Source of the DNA: Aquabacter cavernae
GTDB taxonomy: Bacteria; Pseudomonadota; Alphaproteobacteria; Rhizobiales; Xanthobacteraceae
DNA length: 64,000 nucleotides
NCBI RefSeq assembly: GCF_003993795.1
Contig: NZ_RWKV01000004.1
Span: 124,001 to 188,000, forward strand
Reading direction: 5' to 3'
Of the stretch, positions 1 to 7,968 are shown piece after piece. The notes beneath the pieces were generated by a model. It was not told where the DNA came from. It did not search any database and saw nothing but the letters and a program-made list of their open reading frames with translations. Position 1 is the first letter of the stretch; the number at the start of each line of letters is the position of its first letter. Position numbers and translations under genes: made by a program.

Positions 1-73
1 CCGCACGGGCGATGGAGGAGCCGATGAGGCCCGCGCCGATGATGGTCAGGCGATCCACGAGAGGCCCGCTCAC
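1..73 (-). CDS. tyrA: prephenate/arogenate dehydrogenase, N-terminal fragment
   Basis: Only the first 24 codons lie in the window; the gene continues past its left edge. Read on the minus strand, a GTG start at 71-73 gives a short leader followed by [16 protein letters not shown], the glycine-rich NAD(P)-binding Rossmann motif that opens TyrA-family dehydrogenases. The family oxidatively decarboxylates prephenate (or arogenate) towards tyrosine. The GTG overlaps the TGA of the upstream aminotransferase gene (GTGA), so the two are probably translationally coupled. Many oxidoreductases share such a motif, so the TyrA call rests largely on the neighbouring aminotransferase and chorismate mutase genes. 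Confidence 0.75.
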   Translation of the reverse strand, partial: MSGPLVDRLTIIGAGLIGSSIARA

Positions 74-1194
74 CGCGCCGCTCCCGCGAGGAAATCGGAG
101 AGGGCATGCACGGTGAGGACGTTCGCCTCTTCCGAGCCGATGGTCATGCGCAGGGCGTTGGGCAGGCCATAGGCCCCCACGGGCCGCAGGATCAGCCCCC
201 GCTGGGTCAGGAAGGCATCCGCCGCCGCCCGCTGGGCCACATCGGCGAAATGGATGAGCACGAAGTTCGCCGCAGAGGGCGTGACCGCGAGACCCAGTTC
301 CGCCACCTGCCGGGAGACCTTGGGAAGCCAATGGTCGTTATGGGCCACCGCCGCCGCCACATGGGCACTGTCGGCGATGGCCGCGATGCCCGCCGCAATG
401 GCCGGGCCGGACACGTTGAACGGCCCGCGCACCCGGTTCAGCGCATCGATCACCACCGCCGGCCCCACCGCCCAGCCGAGCCGCAGCGCCGCAAGCCCGT
501 GGATCTTGGAGAAGGTGCGGGTCATCAGCACGTTGGGCGCCTCAAGGGAGAGGCGCTGGCCAGGGTCGAAATCCGGGCGGTGCAGATATTCCGCATAGGC
601 CGCATCCAGCACCAGCAGCACATGGCGGGGCAGCGCCGCATGCAGGCGCTCCACCTCGGCATAGGGCAGGTAGGTGCCGGTGGGATTGTTGGGATTGGCC
701 AGGAACACCACCCGCGTGCGGGGCGTCACGCAGGCCAGCATGGCGTCCACGTCCGCCGTGTGGTCGCGTTCCGCCGCAACCACGGGCGTGGCGCCCGCCG
801 CCAGCGTGGCGATGCGATAGACCAGGAAGCCGTATTGGGAGAAGACGCATTCGTCGCCCGGCCCCAGATAGGCCTTGGCCGCCAGCGCCAAAAGCTCGTC
901 CGATCCCGCCCCGCACATGATGCGCGCGGGATCGATGCCGTGCACCGCACCGATGGCCTCGCGCAGCAGGATGGCGCTGCCGTCCGGATAATCGGCGAGA
1001 TAGTGAGCCGCCTCAATATAGGCCGCGCGAGCGCGCGGGCTCGCGCCGAGCGGCGTCTCGTTGGACGACAGCTTGAACACCTTGGCGACGCCGGGTGCCT
1101 GGCTGCGGCCGGGCACATAGGCGTCGATGGCCATCACCCCCGGACGGGGCGTGGGCACGGCATGGATGGTGCGCTCGGGCACAAGGGCGGACAT
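70..1194 (-). CDS. hisC: histidinol-phosphate/aromatic aminotransferase (HisC family)
   Basis: A 374-residue fold-type I PLP aminotransferase of normal HisC length. Visible signatures are SSNETPLG (43-50), NPNNPTG (168-173), DAAYAEY (197-203) and TFSK with the PLP lysine at K230, followed by the [10 protein letters not shown] region that holds the phosphate-binding arginine. HisC enzymes convert imidazole-acetol phosphate to histidinol phosphate, and many also transaminate aromatic keto acids. This copy sits between chorismate mutase and tyrA, so a role in tyrosine/phenylalanine synthesis is likely; whether it also serves histidine synthesis cannot be told from sequence. The ATG start gives [20 protein letters not shown]. 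The stop overlaps the tyrA start. Confidence 0.9.
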   Translation of the reverse strand: MSALVPERTIHAVPTPRPGVMAIDAYVPGRSQAPGVAKVFKLSSNETPLGASPRARAAYIEAAHYLADYPDGSAILLREAIGAVHGIDPARIMCGAGSDELLALAAKAYLGPGDECVFSQYGFLVYRIATLAAGATPVVAAERDHTADVDAMLACVTPRTRVVFLANPNNPTGTYLPYAEVERLHAALPRHVLLVLDAAYAEYLHRPDFDPGQRLSLEAPNVLMTRTFSKIHGLAALRLGWAVGPAVVIDALNRVRGPFNVSGPAIAAGIAAIADSAHVAAAVAHNDHWLPKVSRQVAELGLAVTPSAANFVLIHFADVAQRAAADAFLTQRGLILRPVGAYGLPNALRMTIGSEEANVLTVHALSDFLAGAAR

Positions 1195-1209
1195 GGCGAA
1201 CTCCGGGCA

Positions 1210-1256
1210 AGAGCCTCATCCGATCCCGCCGGTCCGGCCGGATCGGAACGCGCTCT
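1210..1256. repeat. palindromic intergenic element between chorismate mutase and hisC
   Basis: Outer ends AGAGCC (1210-1215) and CGCGCTCT (1249-1256) flank perfect 8-bp arms TCCGATCC (1219-1226) and GGATCGGA (1240-1247). The minus strand reads AGAGCGCG at one end and GGCTCT at the other, like the element at 6898-6949. It could fold in the transcript between the two genes as a terminator or stability element, but no T-run follows. It looks like a dispersed Rhizobiales-type intergenic palindrome. Confidence 0.5.
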
Positions 1257-1328
1257 CGCTTTCTGAAAAGAGACGGGTTCAGTGGTGAGACGGGATCGCC
1301 GAACGATCTCGCCTCACCACATCCGGCT

Positions 1329-2201
1329 CTAAGACGTCGAGGCGGAACGGGCGCGGCCGTCCGCCCCGAGGCGGTAGGGGGCGGCATGGCCGCCCACGAA
1401 ATGGAAGGCATCGACACACGCACCCGCGCCAGAGAGCACGCCGAACGCGGCATCACGCCCGCCGGTGGGAACGCTCATGAGCAGCGCGACGGCATCGGGG
1501 GCCGGATCGGCAGGGGCGGCCAGCAATTCGCCATGCCCCGCGAAGGCGGCGGCCGCCTGGGGCACCCAGCCGGAAACGCGCACGCTCCACAGCTCGATTT
1601 CCGTGACGGCGGCGTCCGCGATGGGATGGCTCACCACGAAGACCGGCAGGGCCGCCGGATGGTCCGCCCGCTCCACGAAGGGCAGGCGGGCGATGATCTT
1701 GGGCGCGGCCTCGGCTTCCAGCGCGGTCCACCAGGGATCCCCGCCCGGCAGGGTCACGGCCGGCAGCAGGCCGAGATCGCCCGTGGACGCCGCCACCGCC
1801 TCCACCACGGCGCGCGGGCCGATATGGGGCATGAAGGGCGTGGTGAAGCCGAAATGGAAACGGGCGCTGTCCCGCATGGGCGCCTCGCCCACGGACAGGT
1901 CCGCATGCACCGCATAGGGCGCCTGCACATAGGTGAAGGTGGAGATGATGACGCGCCAGATGCTCTCCACCGTGTCCAACGGCAGGAGCCCCCGGTGGCG
2001 GTCCACCAGGCGGCGCATCATGGCGGCCTCGCGGGCGGGCCGGAAGGCGGAACCGCCCTCCCCGCCCTGGTGGCGCTTCACCTCCACGAGGCGATCGATA
2101 ATCTCGCCGCGCTCCATGAGGAGGCGGTGCATGGCTTCGTCGATACGATCGATCTCGGCGCGAAGCTGGGGAAGGTCGGGGATGGTGGCGTTCGTTGTCA
2201 T
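1329..2201 (-). CDS. chorismate mutase (AroQ type) with long C-terminal extension
   Basis: The first ~90 of 290 residues form an AroQ-like all-helical chorismate mutase domain. LRAEIDRIDEAMHRLLMERG begins near residue 12, with the conserved arginine, and LVEVKRHQ follows. The enzyme rearranges chorismate to prephenate, the substrate of the neighbouring tyrA product. AroQ domains stand alone at ~90-100 residues, so the remaining ~200 residues are an additional domain. It occupies the place of the prephenate dehydratase domain in PheA proteins, but I cannot see the dehydratase motifs. The start is the ATG giving MTTNATIPDLPQL; longer in-frame readings upstream lack a suitable ribosome site and run into the divergent GNAT gene. 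It is first in a minus-strand run with hisC and tyrA. Confidence 0.8.
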   Translation of the reverse strand: MTTNATIPDLPQLRAEIDRIDEAMHRLLMERGEIIDRLVEVKRHQGGEGGSAFRPAREAAMMRRLVDRHRGLLPLDTVESIWRVIISTFTYVQAPYAVHADLSVGEAPMRDSARFHFGFTTPFMPHIGPRAVVEAVAASTGDLGLLPAVTLPGGDPWWTALEAEAAPKIIARLPFVERADHPAALPVFVVSHPIADAAVTEIELWSVRVSGWVPQAAAAFAGHGELLAAPADPAPDAVALLMSVPTGGRDAAFGVLSGAGACVDAFHFVGGHAAPYRLGADGRARSASTS

Positions 2202-2356
2202 GTCTTTCACCGGCCGGGTTCCTCTATCCCCCCGGCGGGCGGAGATCAAAGGTTTGTTGCGCGAAACGGCCCGCCACTGCGCGCGCCGGCGCGTTGACAG
2301 GGCTGCGGCAAGGCCGGAAAACAGCCCGCCGCGTGCCGCGGCCTCAAGGGAGTACC

Positions 2357-3382
2357 ATGTCGCAGGAACAAGGGGCGCATGCGCCGTGCTGGACACAGGC
2401 GCCTGCGACCCGTGCCGACCTCCCGGCCATCCATGCGCTGTATGAGACGGTGCGGGGTCCCGGACGGTCCATGGACCATCTGGGCTGGGCATTGTTCGAT
2501 GCCCCCTTCGACCCCCTGCCTCCCATGCTGGCCCTGGAGGGGGAGCGCTGCGTCGGCCTCCACGCGCTCCGCGCCACCCCGCTGCTGCTGAACGGCGTGC
2601 CGGTCATGGGTTGCCGCGCAGCGGAAACCGTCATTCATCCCGGCTATGAAGGGCAGGGCCTTTCCGAAACCCTGGCCCGGGCGAGCTATGCGGCGGCTGA
2701 GCAGCGCGGCTTCCGGCTGGTCTATGGCCGGCCCGGCGATGCCGCCGAGCCGCTGATCATAACCCAATTGGACGCAGTGGATGGAGGCGAGGTGCAGCGC
2801 TGGGTGCGCCCCCTGGCCGCTCCCGGCCTGCTGCCCGCCGCCTTGGCCGCGCCGCTCACCGCGCTGATACGCTCCCATGCGCGCGGCGGTCACGACGCCC
2901 GCGCCCGCATCACCCCCGTAACGGCCGAGACGCGCTTCGTGCTGCCCCCGCCCATGCCGCGCACCGCCAAGTGCAGCATCGACAAGTCCGTCGCTTGGTT
3001 CGCCTGGCGCTACGCCGCCGAGCCGCACGGCGCATATGAGCAATTGGTGCTGGGGGATGCGGACACGCCCGACGCCCTCATCCTCTTCACGCAGGCCCGG
3101 AAAGCGGGCGCGCTGCCCGTCCTCGTGGTACGGGAATGGCTCGCCGCCAACGCGAAGCTGCGCCTTGCCGCCATGAAGGCCCTGGTGGCGCAGGCGGCCG
3201 AGCGAGGCTGCGGCAGCGTGGTGCTCCACACCAACGATCTCCAGGCGGGGGTATTGTTGCGCGGCGCGCTGTTCTTCCCCCGCCCCGGCACGCCGCTCGG
3301 TTTCGTCCGGCTCGGCAGCAGGGAGACGGCCGGCCCCTCCAAGCCGGGCGACCTGGTGGTGCTGGGCGGCGATCTCAGCTGA
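2357..3382 (+). CDS. GNAT-family N-acetyltransferase
   Basis: A 341-residue protein whose first half looks like a GNAT acyltransferase. The acetyl-CoA pyrophosphate loop is seen as HPGYEGQGLSETL (about 94-106), preceded by a beta-strand with AETVIH and followed by ARASYAAAEQRGFRLVYG. The second half is a further domain ending at a C-terminal strand segment, a layout resembling two-domain GNAT proteins. The substrate is unknown. The ATG at 2357 is preceded by CAAGGGAG, a good Shine-Dalgarno sequence. The gene is divergent from chorismate mutase and convergent with the polysaccharide glycosyltransferase downstream, 12 bp away. Confidence 0.75.
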   Translation: MSQEQGAHAPCWTQAPATRADLPAIHALYETVRGPGRSMDHLGWALFDAPFDPLPPMLALEGERCVGLHALRATPLLLNGVPVMGCRAAETVIHPGYEGQGLSETLARASYAAAEQRGFRLVYGRPGDAAEPLIITQLDAVDGGEVQRWVRPLAAPGLLPAALAAPLTALIRSHARGGHDARARITPVTAETRFVLPPPMPRTAKCSIDKSVAWFAWRYAAEPHGAYEQLVLGDADTPDALILFTQARKAGALPVLVVREWLAANAKLRLAAMKALVAQAAERGCGSVVLHTNDLQAGVLLRGALFFPRPGTPLGFVRLGSRETAGPSKPGDLVVLGGDLS

Positions 3383-3394
3383 TCCGGCCCGATC

Positions 3395-4339
3395 TCACTT
3401 CAGGCGCAGGAATCTCAGGCCGTCGGCCGCCGCCTTCTTCGCCACCACCAGAGACGGCGCCACGGTGAAGGCCGACAGGTGGCGGCACATGGCCTCGAAA
3501 TGACGCCCCGCCACCATGGCCGCCTCGGCCTCGGCGACGCGCACCCGCGCCTGCGCCACCCCGCGCCAGGGCTGGGGGATGCGCGAGGGATCCGGCGCCT
3601 GGGCGTCGAACACCTGATGCATGGTGCGCGCCAGCTCCGCCATGTTCCGGGAGGTGGAGCCGGGACGCACCAGATAGCGCGTGGCGCGGCGCGTGGAGCA
3701 CCAGACCGGCCCGAGCTTGGCGAGCTTCAGCCAGAGGTCCCAGTCCTCCGAGATGCGGTAGGTCTCGTTGAAACCGCCGACCACGGACAGCGCACCCTTG
3801 CGGGTGATGACCGAGGAGGTGGTGCACACCATTTCCGCCAGCAGGATGGGGAAGGCATTGGCCCCCAGCGGCAGCAGGCCCGAGCGCCCGGCAAGGAAGG
3901 CGCGGAACAGGGGCCAGTAGTCGAACTGATAGCCCACCAACCCGCCCTGGGGATCCACCGACATGATATCCGCGAAGGTGAGCGTGATGGCGGGATCGCG
4001 CTCCATCAGGCCGAGCCGGTCGGACAAGGCACCGGGCAGATATTGGTCATCCGCGTCCAGGAAGGCGATGATGTCCGCGGAGGCCCGCCGCACCCCGAGA
4101 TTGCGTGCGGCGGCGACACCCTGGGCGGCCCCCTTGACGGGGAACAACAGCCGATCGGAGACGGCCGCCTCGCTCAGCCAGTCCCAGGTTCCGTCGCTGG
4201 ACCCGTCATCCACCACCACGATCTCCACCGCCCCCACTTCCTGCGCGCGGATGCTGGCGATAGCCTCCGGCAGATAGGGCAGGCAGTCGCGGGAGGGAAT
4301 GACGACGCTGAGGCGGGGCTTCATTTCGGCGAGCGACAT
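3395..4339 (-). CDS. family 2 glycosyltransferase
   Basis: A 314-residue GT-A fold transferase. The N-terminal nucleotide-sugar site reads LSVVIPSRD (10-18) and VVVDDGSSDGT (41-51). The metal-binding DxD is seen as LDADD (94-98), and SEDWDLWLKL lies in the acceptor region, as in many O-antigen/exopolysaccharide GT2 enzymes. It is cytoplasmic or membrane-associated and presumably adds one sugar to the lipid-linked repeat unit. It is the last gene of a three-gene minus-strand run (5326-6864, 4348-5316, 3395-4339) with only 8-9 bp between genes, so cotranscription is likely. Donor and acceptor sugars cannot be deduced. Confidence 0.88.
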   Translation of the reverse strand: MSLAEMKPRLSVVIPSRDCLPYLPEAIASIRAQEVGAVEIVVVDDGSSDGTWDWLSEAAVSDRLLFPVKGAAQGVAAARNLGVRRASADIIAFLDADDQYLPGALSDRLGLMERDPAITLTFADIMSVDPQGGLVGYQFDYWPLFRAFLAGRSGLLPLGANAFPILLAEMVCTTSSVITRKGALSVVGGFNETYRISEDWDLWLKLAKLGPVWCSTRRATRYLVRPGSTSRNMAELARTMHQVFDAQAPDPSRIPQPWRGVAQARVRVAEAEAAMVAGRHFEAMCRHLSAFTVAPSLVVAKKAAADGLRFLRLK

Positions 4340-4347
4340 GGGGCGTC

Positions 4348-5316
4348 CTAACCGTAGGTGAGGGCGATGCGGTCGATGAGGCGCTGGGCCAGCTGGGCTT
4401 CCCCGCCCAGGTGCTCGGCACAGCGCAGCCCGGCTTCGGCGGTGCGCTGCCGGAGGCTGTCATCCGTCCAGGCCCGCGCGATGGCGGCGGCGAGCGCGGC
4501 CGGGTCTTCCGGCGGCACGGCGATGATCTCGTCGGCGAAGATGTCCGTCATGCCCGGCCCTTCCGAGCCGATCACGCATTTTCCAAGGATCATGGCATTG
4601 AGCGCCGTGGAAATGCCGGACGCGACGAAGCTAGACTTCACCACCGGGATCACCACCAGCTTCGCCCGCCGCAGCATGTCGAGCTGCGCATGGGTGGAGC
4701 CGTCATCGTCGAGCTGGGCGACATTCGCAGGCAGCTTGTCCAGCGGCCGGGTGAAGCGGGCGCCGTGGGCGACGAGGCTCTCCGGGTTCACCCGCGCGAT
4801 GGCGCCGGGATAGGGCAGGCGCTCCATGGCCGCGAAGAAGGTGTCGAAGTCCCGCATGGAGCGGCCGAAGGTGAGGACGAATTCTTCCGTCCGCTCGGCC
4901 CGCGCCGCCGCGTCCAGGTCCAGATTGACCTTGAAGGGCACATAGGCGCAGCGCTCGGGCGGGATGCCGTAGATCTCGGAAAGCCCCCGGGCATCGGCGA
5001 AGAAGTTGATATAGAGGTCCGCCCCCGAGAGAAACGGGCGCTTCAGGAGATGGGAGACCCGGCTCTTCAGCGTGGACGGTCGGCGGAAGATGAGGTCGAT
5101 GGCCACGATGGGCCGCGCGAATCCGGACAGGAACCGGCGGGCGAGCACCAGCTGGATCACCGTATGGGCATCGCCGCTGATGACGAACACCGCATCCTTG
5201 CGCGCGCCATGGGCCTTGAATTCGGCGAGCGTGCGGGCCTGCACGGTCTCGCCTTCGATCCCCGAGGCGGTGCGCCATCTGGCCGGCAGGGCCGCATAAT
5301 TGGTGACGATCAGCAT
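4348..5316 (-). CDS. glycosyltransferase (GT-B, GT4-like)
   Basis: A 322-residue GT-B-like protein. The C-terminal half carries a donor-binding region of GT1/GT4 type: FVASGISTALNAMILGKCVI, GSEGPGMTDIFADE and a following PPEDPAALAAAIARAW segment. The usual EGxxxxxxE pair is altered here (ASGIST..ALNAM), so catalytic residues differ from textbook GT4 enzymes. It lies in the middle of the three-gene glycosyltransferase run, 9 bp downstream of the GT22-like gene and 8 bp upstream of the GT2 gene. It is probably cytoplasmic and presumably acts on the exopolysaccharide repeat unit; the sugar is unknown. Confidence 0.75.
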   Translation of the reverse strand: MLIVTNYAALPARWRTASGIEGETVQARTLAEFKAHGARKDAVFVISGDAHTVIQLVLARRFLSGFARPIVAIDLIFRRPSTLKSRVSHLLKRPFLSGADLYINFFADARGLSEIYGIPPERCAYVPFKVNLDLDAAARAERTEEFVLTFGRSMRDFDTFFAAMERLPYPGAIARVNPESLVAHGARFTRPLDKLPANVAQLDDDGSTHAQLDMLRRAKLVVIPVVKSSFVASGISTALNAMILGKCVIGSEGPGMTDIFADEIIAVPPEDPAALAAAIARAWTDDSLRQRTAEAGLRCAEHLGGEAQLAQRLIDRIALTYG

Positions 5317-5325
5317 GGGCCACCT

Positions 5326-6864
5326 TCAGCGTTGGGGCGGCGCGTCCAGCCAGCCGGGCATCGAGGCCTTCAAAGGCGGCGCCGCACCCGGAACACAGGT
5401 CCCCGGCCGGTGCCACACGCAGGCCGGGCCCCGGCTTCCGTTGGAGCGGCAACCGAGATTGGTGAAGCCGAGCGCCGTCAGGTCCGGCAGCGGGTCGTCC
5501 GGCGTCTCAGTGGAGGTGATGGCGTAGTTGAAGGCGCTCGCCTGCTGCTTGGCCTGCGGGCTGTCCGCATCCACCCCGTAGAGCGGAATGCGCGGATCGG
5601 TGGAGACATAACCGCCCGAAATCCACCAGGTGCCGGCCGGCACGATGGCGAGGCCGCAGGCATTGGGATCCGCATTCACCTGACGGGTGGCGAGGATGGT
5701 GCCGCGCCCCAGTTGCCAGTGGGAGGAGAAATGGCTGAACGCGCCCAGCAGGCCCGACATCACCACCACGAAGGCGATGCCCCCCGCCGCCAGGACCGAG
5801 GTGCGCACCTTCCCCTCCCAGAGCCGCAGCGCCAGTTCGGCCATGCCGATGCCGCACAAGGTCAGCACCAGCGGCACGCCCGGATACATGTAGCGCGGGC
5901 TCTTCACCTCCACCGCCATGAGGAGGACGACGTTGAACACGAACACCACCAGCAGCAGCGGCAGCCGGCGCGCGCCGATGAGGCCCGTGATCAACAGGAG
6001 CGGGAAGGCCCCGGAATAGAAGGCCAGAATCCAGGCGGGGTAATTGTACCAGGGCACATAGCCCCATTTCCCGTCGCCGGTCTCGCCGATGGTGGACCCC
6101 TGATACTTCACATACTGGATAATGGAATTGAACGGCACGCCGAACGTGGCCCAGTCCAGCGGGCCGAGCACGCCGAGGCCCAGAATGCCGCCGAGGCCCA
6201 GCGCCAGATAGCGGGACGGGTGGGTGCGCGCAACCCAGATGGCGCAAAGCGCCGCCACCGGCCCGAGCTGCATGCGGAACGCCGTGGCGAGGCCGAACAG
6301 GACACCCGCCGCGAGCAGGCGCCGGAAGCCGGTGGCCGGGCCATTGGGATAGGCGAGATAGAGCGCGGGAACGAGGCAATAGGTGCCGAAGGAATCCTGC
6401 AGCGGATGGCCGGCATAATAGATGGTCTCGAACCAGAAGGCGCCCAATGCGCCGCAGATGGCCGCGCCCACCGGCCCGCCGAACCGCCAACCCCATAGGA
6501 AGGTGGGGACGATCAAGGTGAGCGAGAACAGGCTGCAGACCGCCAGCGCGCCCATGATCTGCGCATCGGGCCCTCCGCCCGCCAATGCGGCGAGCTTCAT
6601 GCCGGGCGCGATCAGGCCCGCGGTCAGCCAGGAACGGGCACCGACCACATATTCCCAGGGCACCAGCCCTTGCCCGGTCAACAGGCGGTGCGCCTGCTCC
6701 AGATATTGGATGGTAACGTCGGCATAGCTGGCATTGGGGAAGCGCCAGGCGACGATCAGCTTCACCGCGAAGGACGCCACCAGGAAGCCCGCGAGCAGCA
6801 GCTTCATGGACCAGGGGAGCGGCGGGGCCTCCCCCGACTGGCGTTGCGCCTGCGACACGCTCAT
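5326..6864 (-). CDS. polytopic GT-C mannosyltransferase-like protein (GT22-like)
   Basis: A 512-residue integral membrane protein with about ten hydrophobic segments from residue 24 onwards. The first extracytoplasmic loop holds YADVTIQYLEQAHRLLTGQG then PWEYVVGARSW. This layout (acidic residue, QY.E.AHRL, G.G...WEY, RS) is the hallmark of GT22 enzymes such as the ALG9/PIG-B mannosyltransferases, which use polyprenyl-phosphate sugars. A periplasm-facing transferase using a lipid-phosphate donor is therefore likely. It is the first gene of the three-gene minus-strand run and carries a C-terminal periplasmic tail containing cysteines. The GT22 assignment is from motif resemblance, not a profile search. 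Confidence 0.78.
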   Translation of the reverse strand: MSVSQAQRQSGEAPPLPWSMKLLLAGFLVASFAVKLIVAWRFPNASYADVTIQYLEQAHRLLTGQGLVPWEYVVGARSWLTAGLIAPGMKLAALAGGGPDAQIMGALAVCSLFSLTLIVPTFLWGWRFGGPVGAAICGALGAFWFETIYYAGHPLQDSFGTYCLVPALYLAYPNGPATGFRRLLAAGVLFGLATAFRMQLGPVAALCAIWVARTHPSRYLALGLGGILGLGVLGPLDWATFGVPFNSIIQYVKYQGSTIGETGDGKWGYVPWYNYPAWILAFYSGAFPLLLITGLIGARRLPLLLVVFVFNVVLLMAVEVKSPRYMYPGVPLVLTLCGIGMAELALRLWEGKVRTSVLAAGGIAFVVVMSGLLGAFSHFSSHWQLGRGTILATRQVNADPNACGLAIVPAGTWWISGGYVSTDPRIPLYGVDADSPQAKQQASAFNYAITSTETPDDPLPDLTALGFTNLGCRSNGSRGPACVWHRPGTCVPGAAPPLKASMPGWLDAPPQR

Positions 6865-7302
6865 TCCTGCCCCCGGGCCGTTGCGTCCCCAATTCCTAGA
6901 GCGCGATCGACCCGGAGGGAAGCGCCGCCTGCACGATCAGCCGGGCTCTGAATCGCTTTCCCTCAAAGATTTAGGGGCCGAGCCCCCAGGACAGGCCACC
7001 CAACCGGCCCGATGCACGCTGCCGTTGCGCTTCTGCCGGGAAGACTGCGCCGGCCAGCCCTCCTCAGAGGCGTGAACGCCTTGCCTTTAATGAATCGGAG
7101 ACCGGCGCGCCTCACCGAGAGGTGACTACAGAGGCAGGTCGTTACCACCATGTGCACATAGCCCGGCAGCTCCGCCGTAAGCTGTTGCGCACAGGCCCTG
7201 TTTCACATCCCCCCGTCCCCATCCGGAGAAAAAATGCTCTAAGCTTCCGATGTGATTCGCGCGTTTTCCGCACCTTCGTCTTCACGCCTGCGGGAGACAG
7301 AC
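6865..7302. promoter_or_regulatory. 438-bp divergent intergenic region of the polysaccharide locus
   Basis: This gap separates the minus-strand GT22 run from the plus-strand lipoprotein/Wzz pair and must hold both promoters, although I see no convincing sigma-70 pair. It contains the 52-bp AGAGCGCG...GGCTCT element (6898-6949), a small hairpin GGGGC-CGA-GCCCC (6974-6986) and the palindrome TCACCGAGAGGTGA (7112-7125). Short frames crossing it lack ribosome sites and are treated as non-coding. Confidence 0.6.
6898..6949. repeat. second AGAGCGCG...GGCTCT intergenic element
   Basis: It starts AGAGCGCG (6898-6905) and ends GGCTCT (6944-6949). These are the same two ends, at nearly the same distance, as the element at 1210-1256 read on the minus strand. 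A flanking inverted pair GAGGGAAGCG and CGCTTTCCCTC overlaps and extends just past it. It is probably a decayed member of a dispersed intergenic palindrome family. Confidence 0.45.
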
Positions 7303-7968
7303 ATGCCGACGCGGCGTCCTGTGCGCTCGTTCCTGGCGGCCCTCCTGTGCCTGGGGGCCGGAGGATGCGCCACTTCCTCCTCCGATCCGGCCTCCCTCAT
7401 TCCGACGCAGCTTGCGGCGTCGGTCATGGCCGAGGACCGTCTGCTGGGCAATGCGAACGGCGGCAGCGCCGTGTCGGTGGACGACATGCTGGCGCGTGCG
7501 CGCCAGAGCGGGGGCGACGGATCGCCCCCCGGCCAGCATGCCACGGCACAGGCCGCGACCACCAATGGGCCCGGCGAGGTCACAGGGAGCGTCGGTGCCC
7601 CGGCCGCGTCCCCGACCCAGGCCCCGGTGGCCGCCCGGCCTGCCGCCCCCCCGGCCCTGCCGCCGGAGCCTGAAGAACCCAAGCCGCTCTTCGAGATCAC
7701 CTTCGACGGTTCCGAGGAGCAGCCGCCCGCTGCCGCGAAGGAGGCGATGGCCAAGAAAATCAAGGGCGCACGGCTGTCCGCTAAGAGCGAGGTAACGATA
7801 CTTACCGGTCCCGGCCCCGGAACAAACGCATTTGAACAAGCGGTTCTAGCGAACAGGCGGGCACGCAATGTAAGATCGCTGCTGCCGGAGGGATGGCAGA
7901 TCCAGCAGCTGTACGATCCCAGCTTTCCCCCGGACACTGTGAGAATCGTGCTGGGCCGGGTTAGCTGA
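7303..7968 (+). CDS. lipoprotein with OmpA-like C-terminal domain
   Basis: The 221-residue product starts with a lipoprotein signal: basic MPTRR, hydrophobic FLAALLCLGAG, then a lipobox-like GAGGC with the acylated cysteine at 22. A low-complexity Ala/Pro/Thr linker (about 75-125) leads to a folded C-terminal domain. There, FEITFDG, VTILTGPGPGT and the helix AVLANRRARNVRSLLP resemble the peptidoglycan-binding OmpA fold, though the classical TDxxG and NxxLSxxRA residues are only partly kept. The chosen ATG has GGGAG six bases upstream; an upstream GTG in frame is less likely. The stop overlaps the Wzz-like start (TGATG), so the lipoprotein is probably made with the co-polymerase. Confidence 0.7.
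   Translation: MPTRRPVRSFLAALLCLGAGGCATSSSDPASLIPTQLAASVMAEDRLLGNANGGSAVSVDDMLARARQSGGDGSPPGQHATAQAATTNGPGEVTGSVGAPAASPTQAPVAARPAAPPALPPEPEEPKPLFEITFDGSEEQPPAAAKEAMAKKIKGARLSAKSEVTILTGPGPGTNAFEQAVLANRRARNVRSLLPEGWQIQQLYDPSFPPDTVRIVLGRVS

Noticed and set aside
6963-7157. 64-codon minus-strand frame in the 6865-7302 gap
   Set aside because: No ribosome site, no family resemblance, and composition of non-coding DNA.
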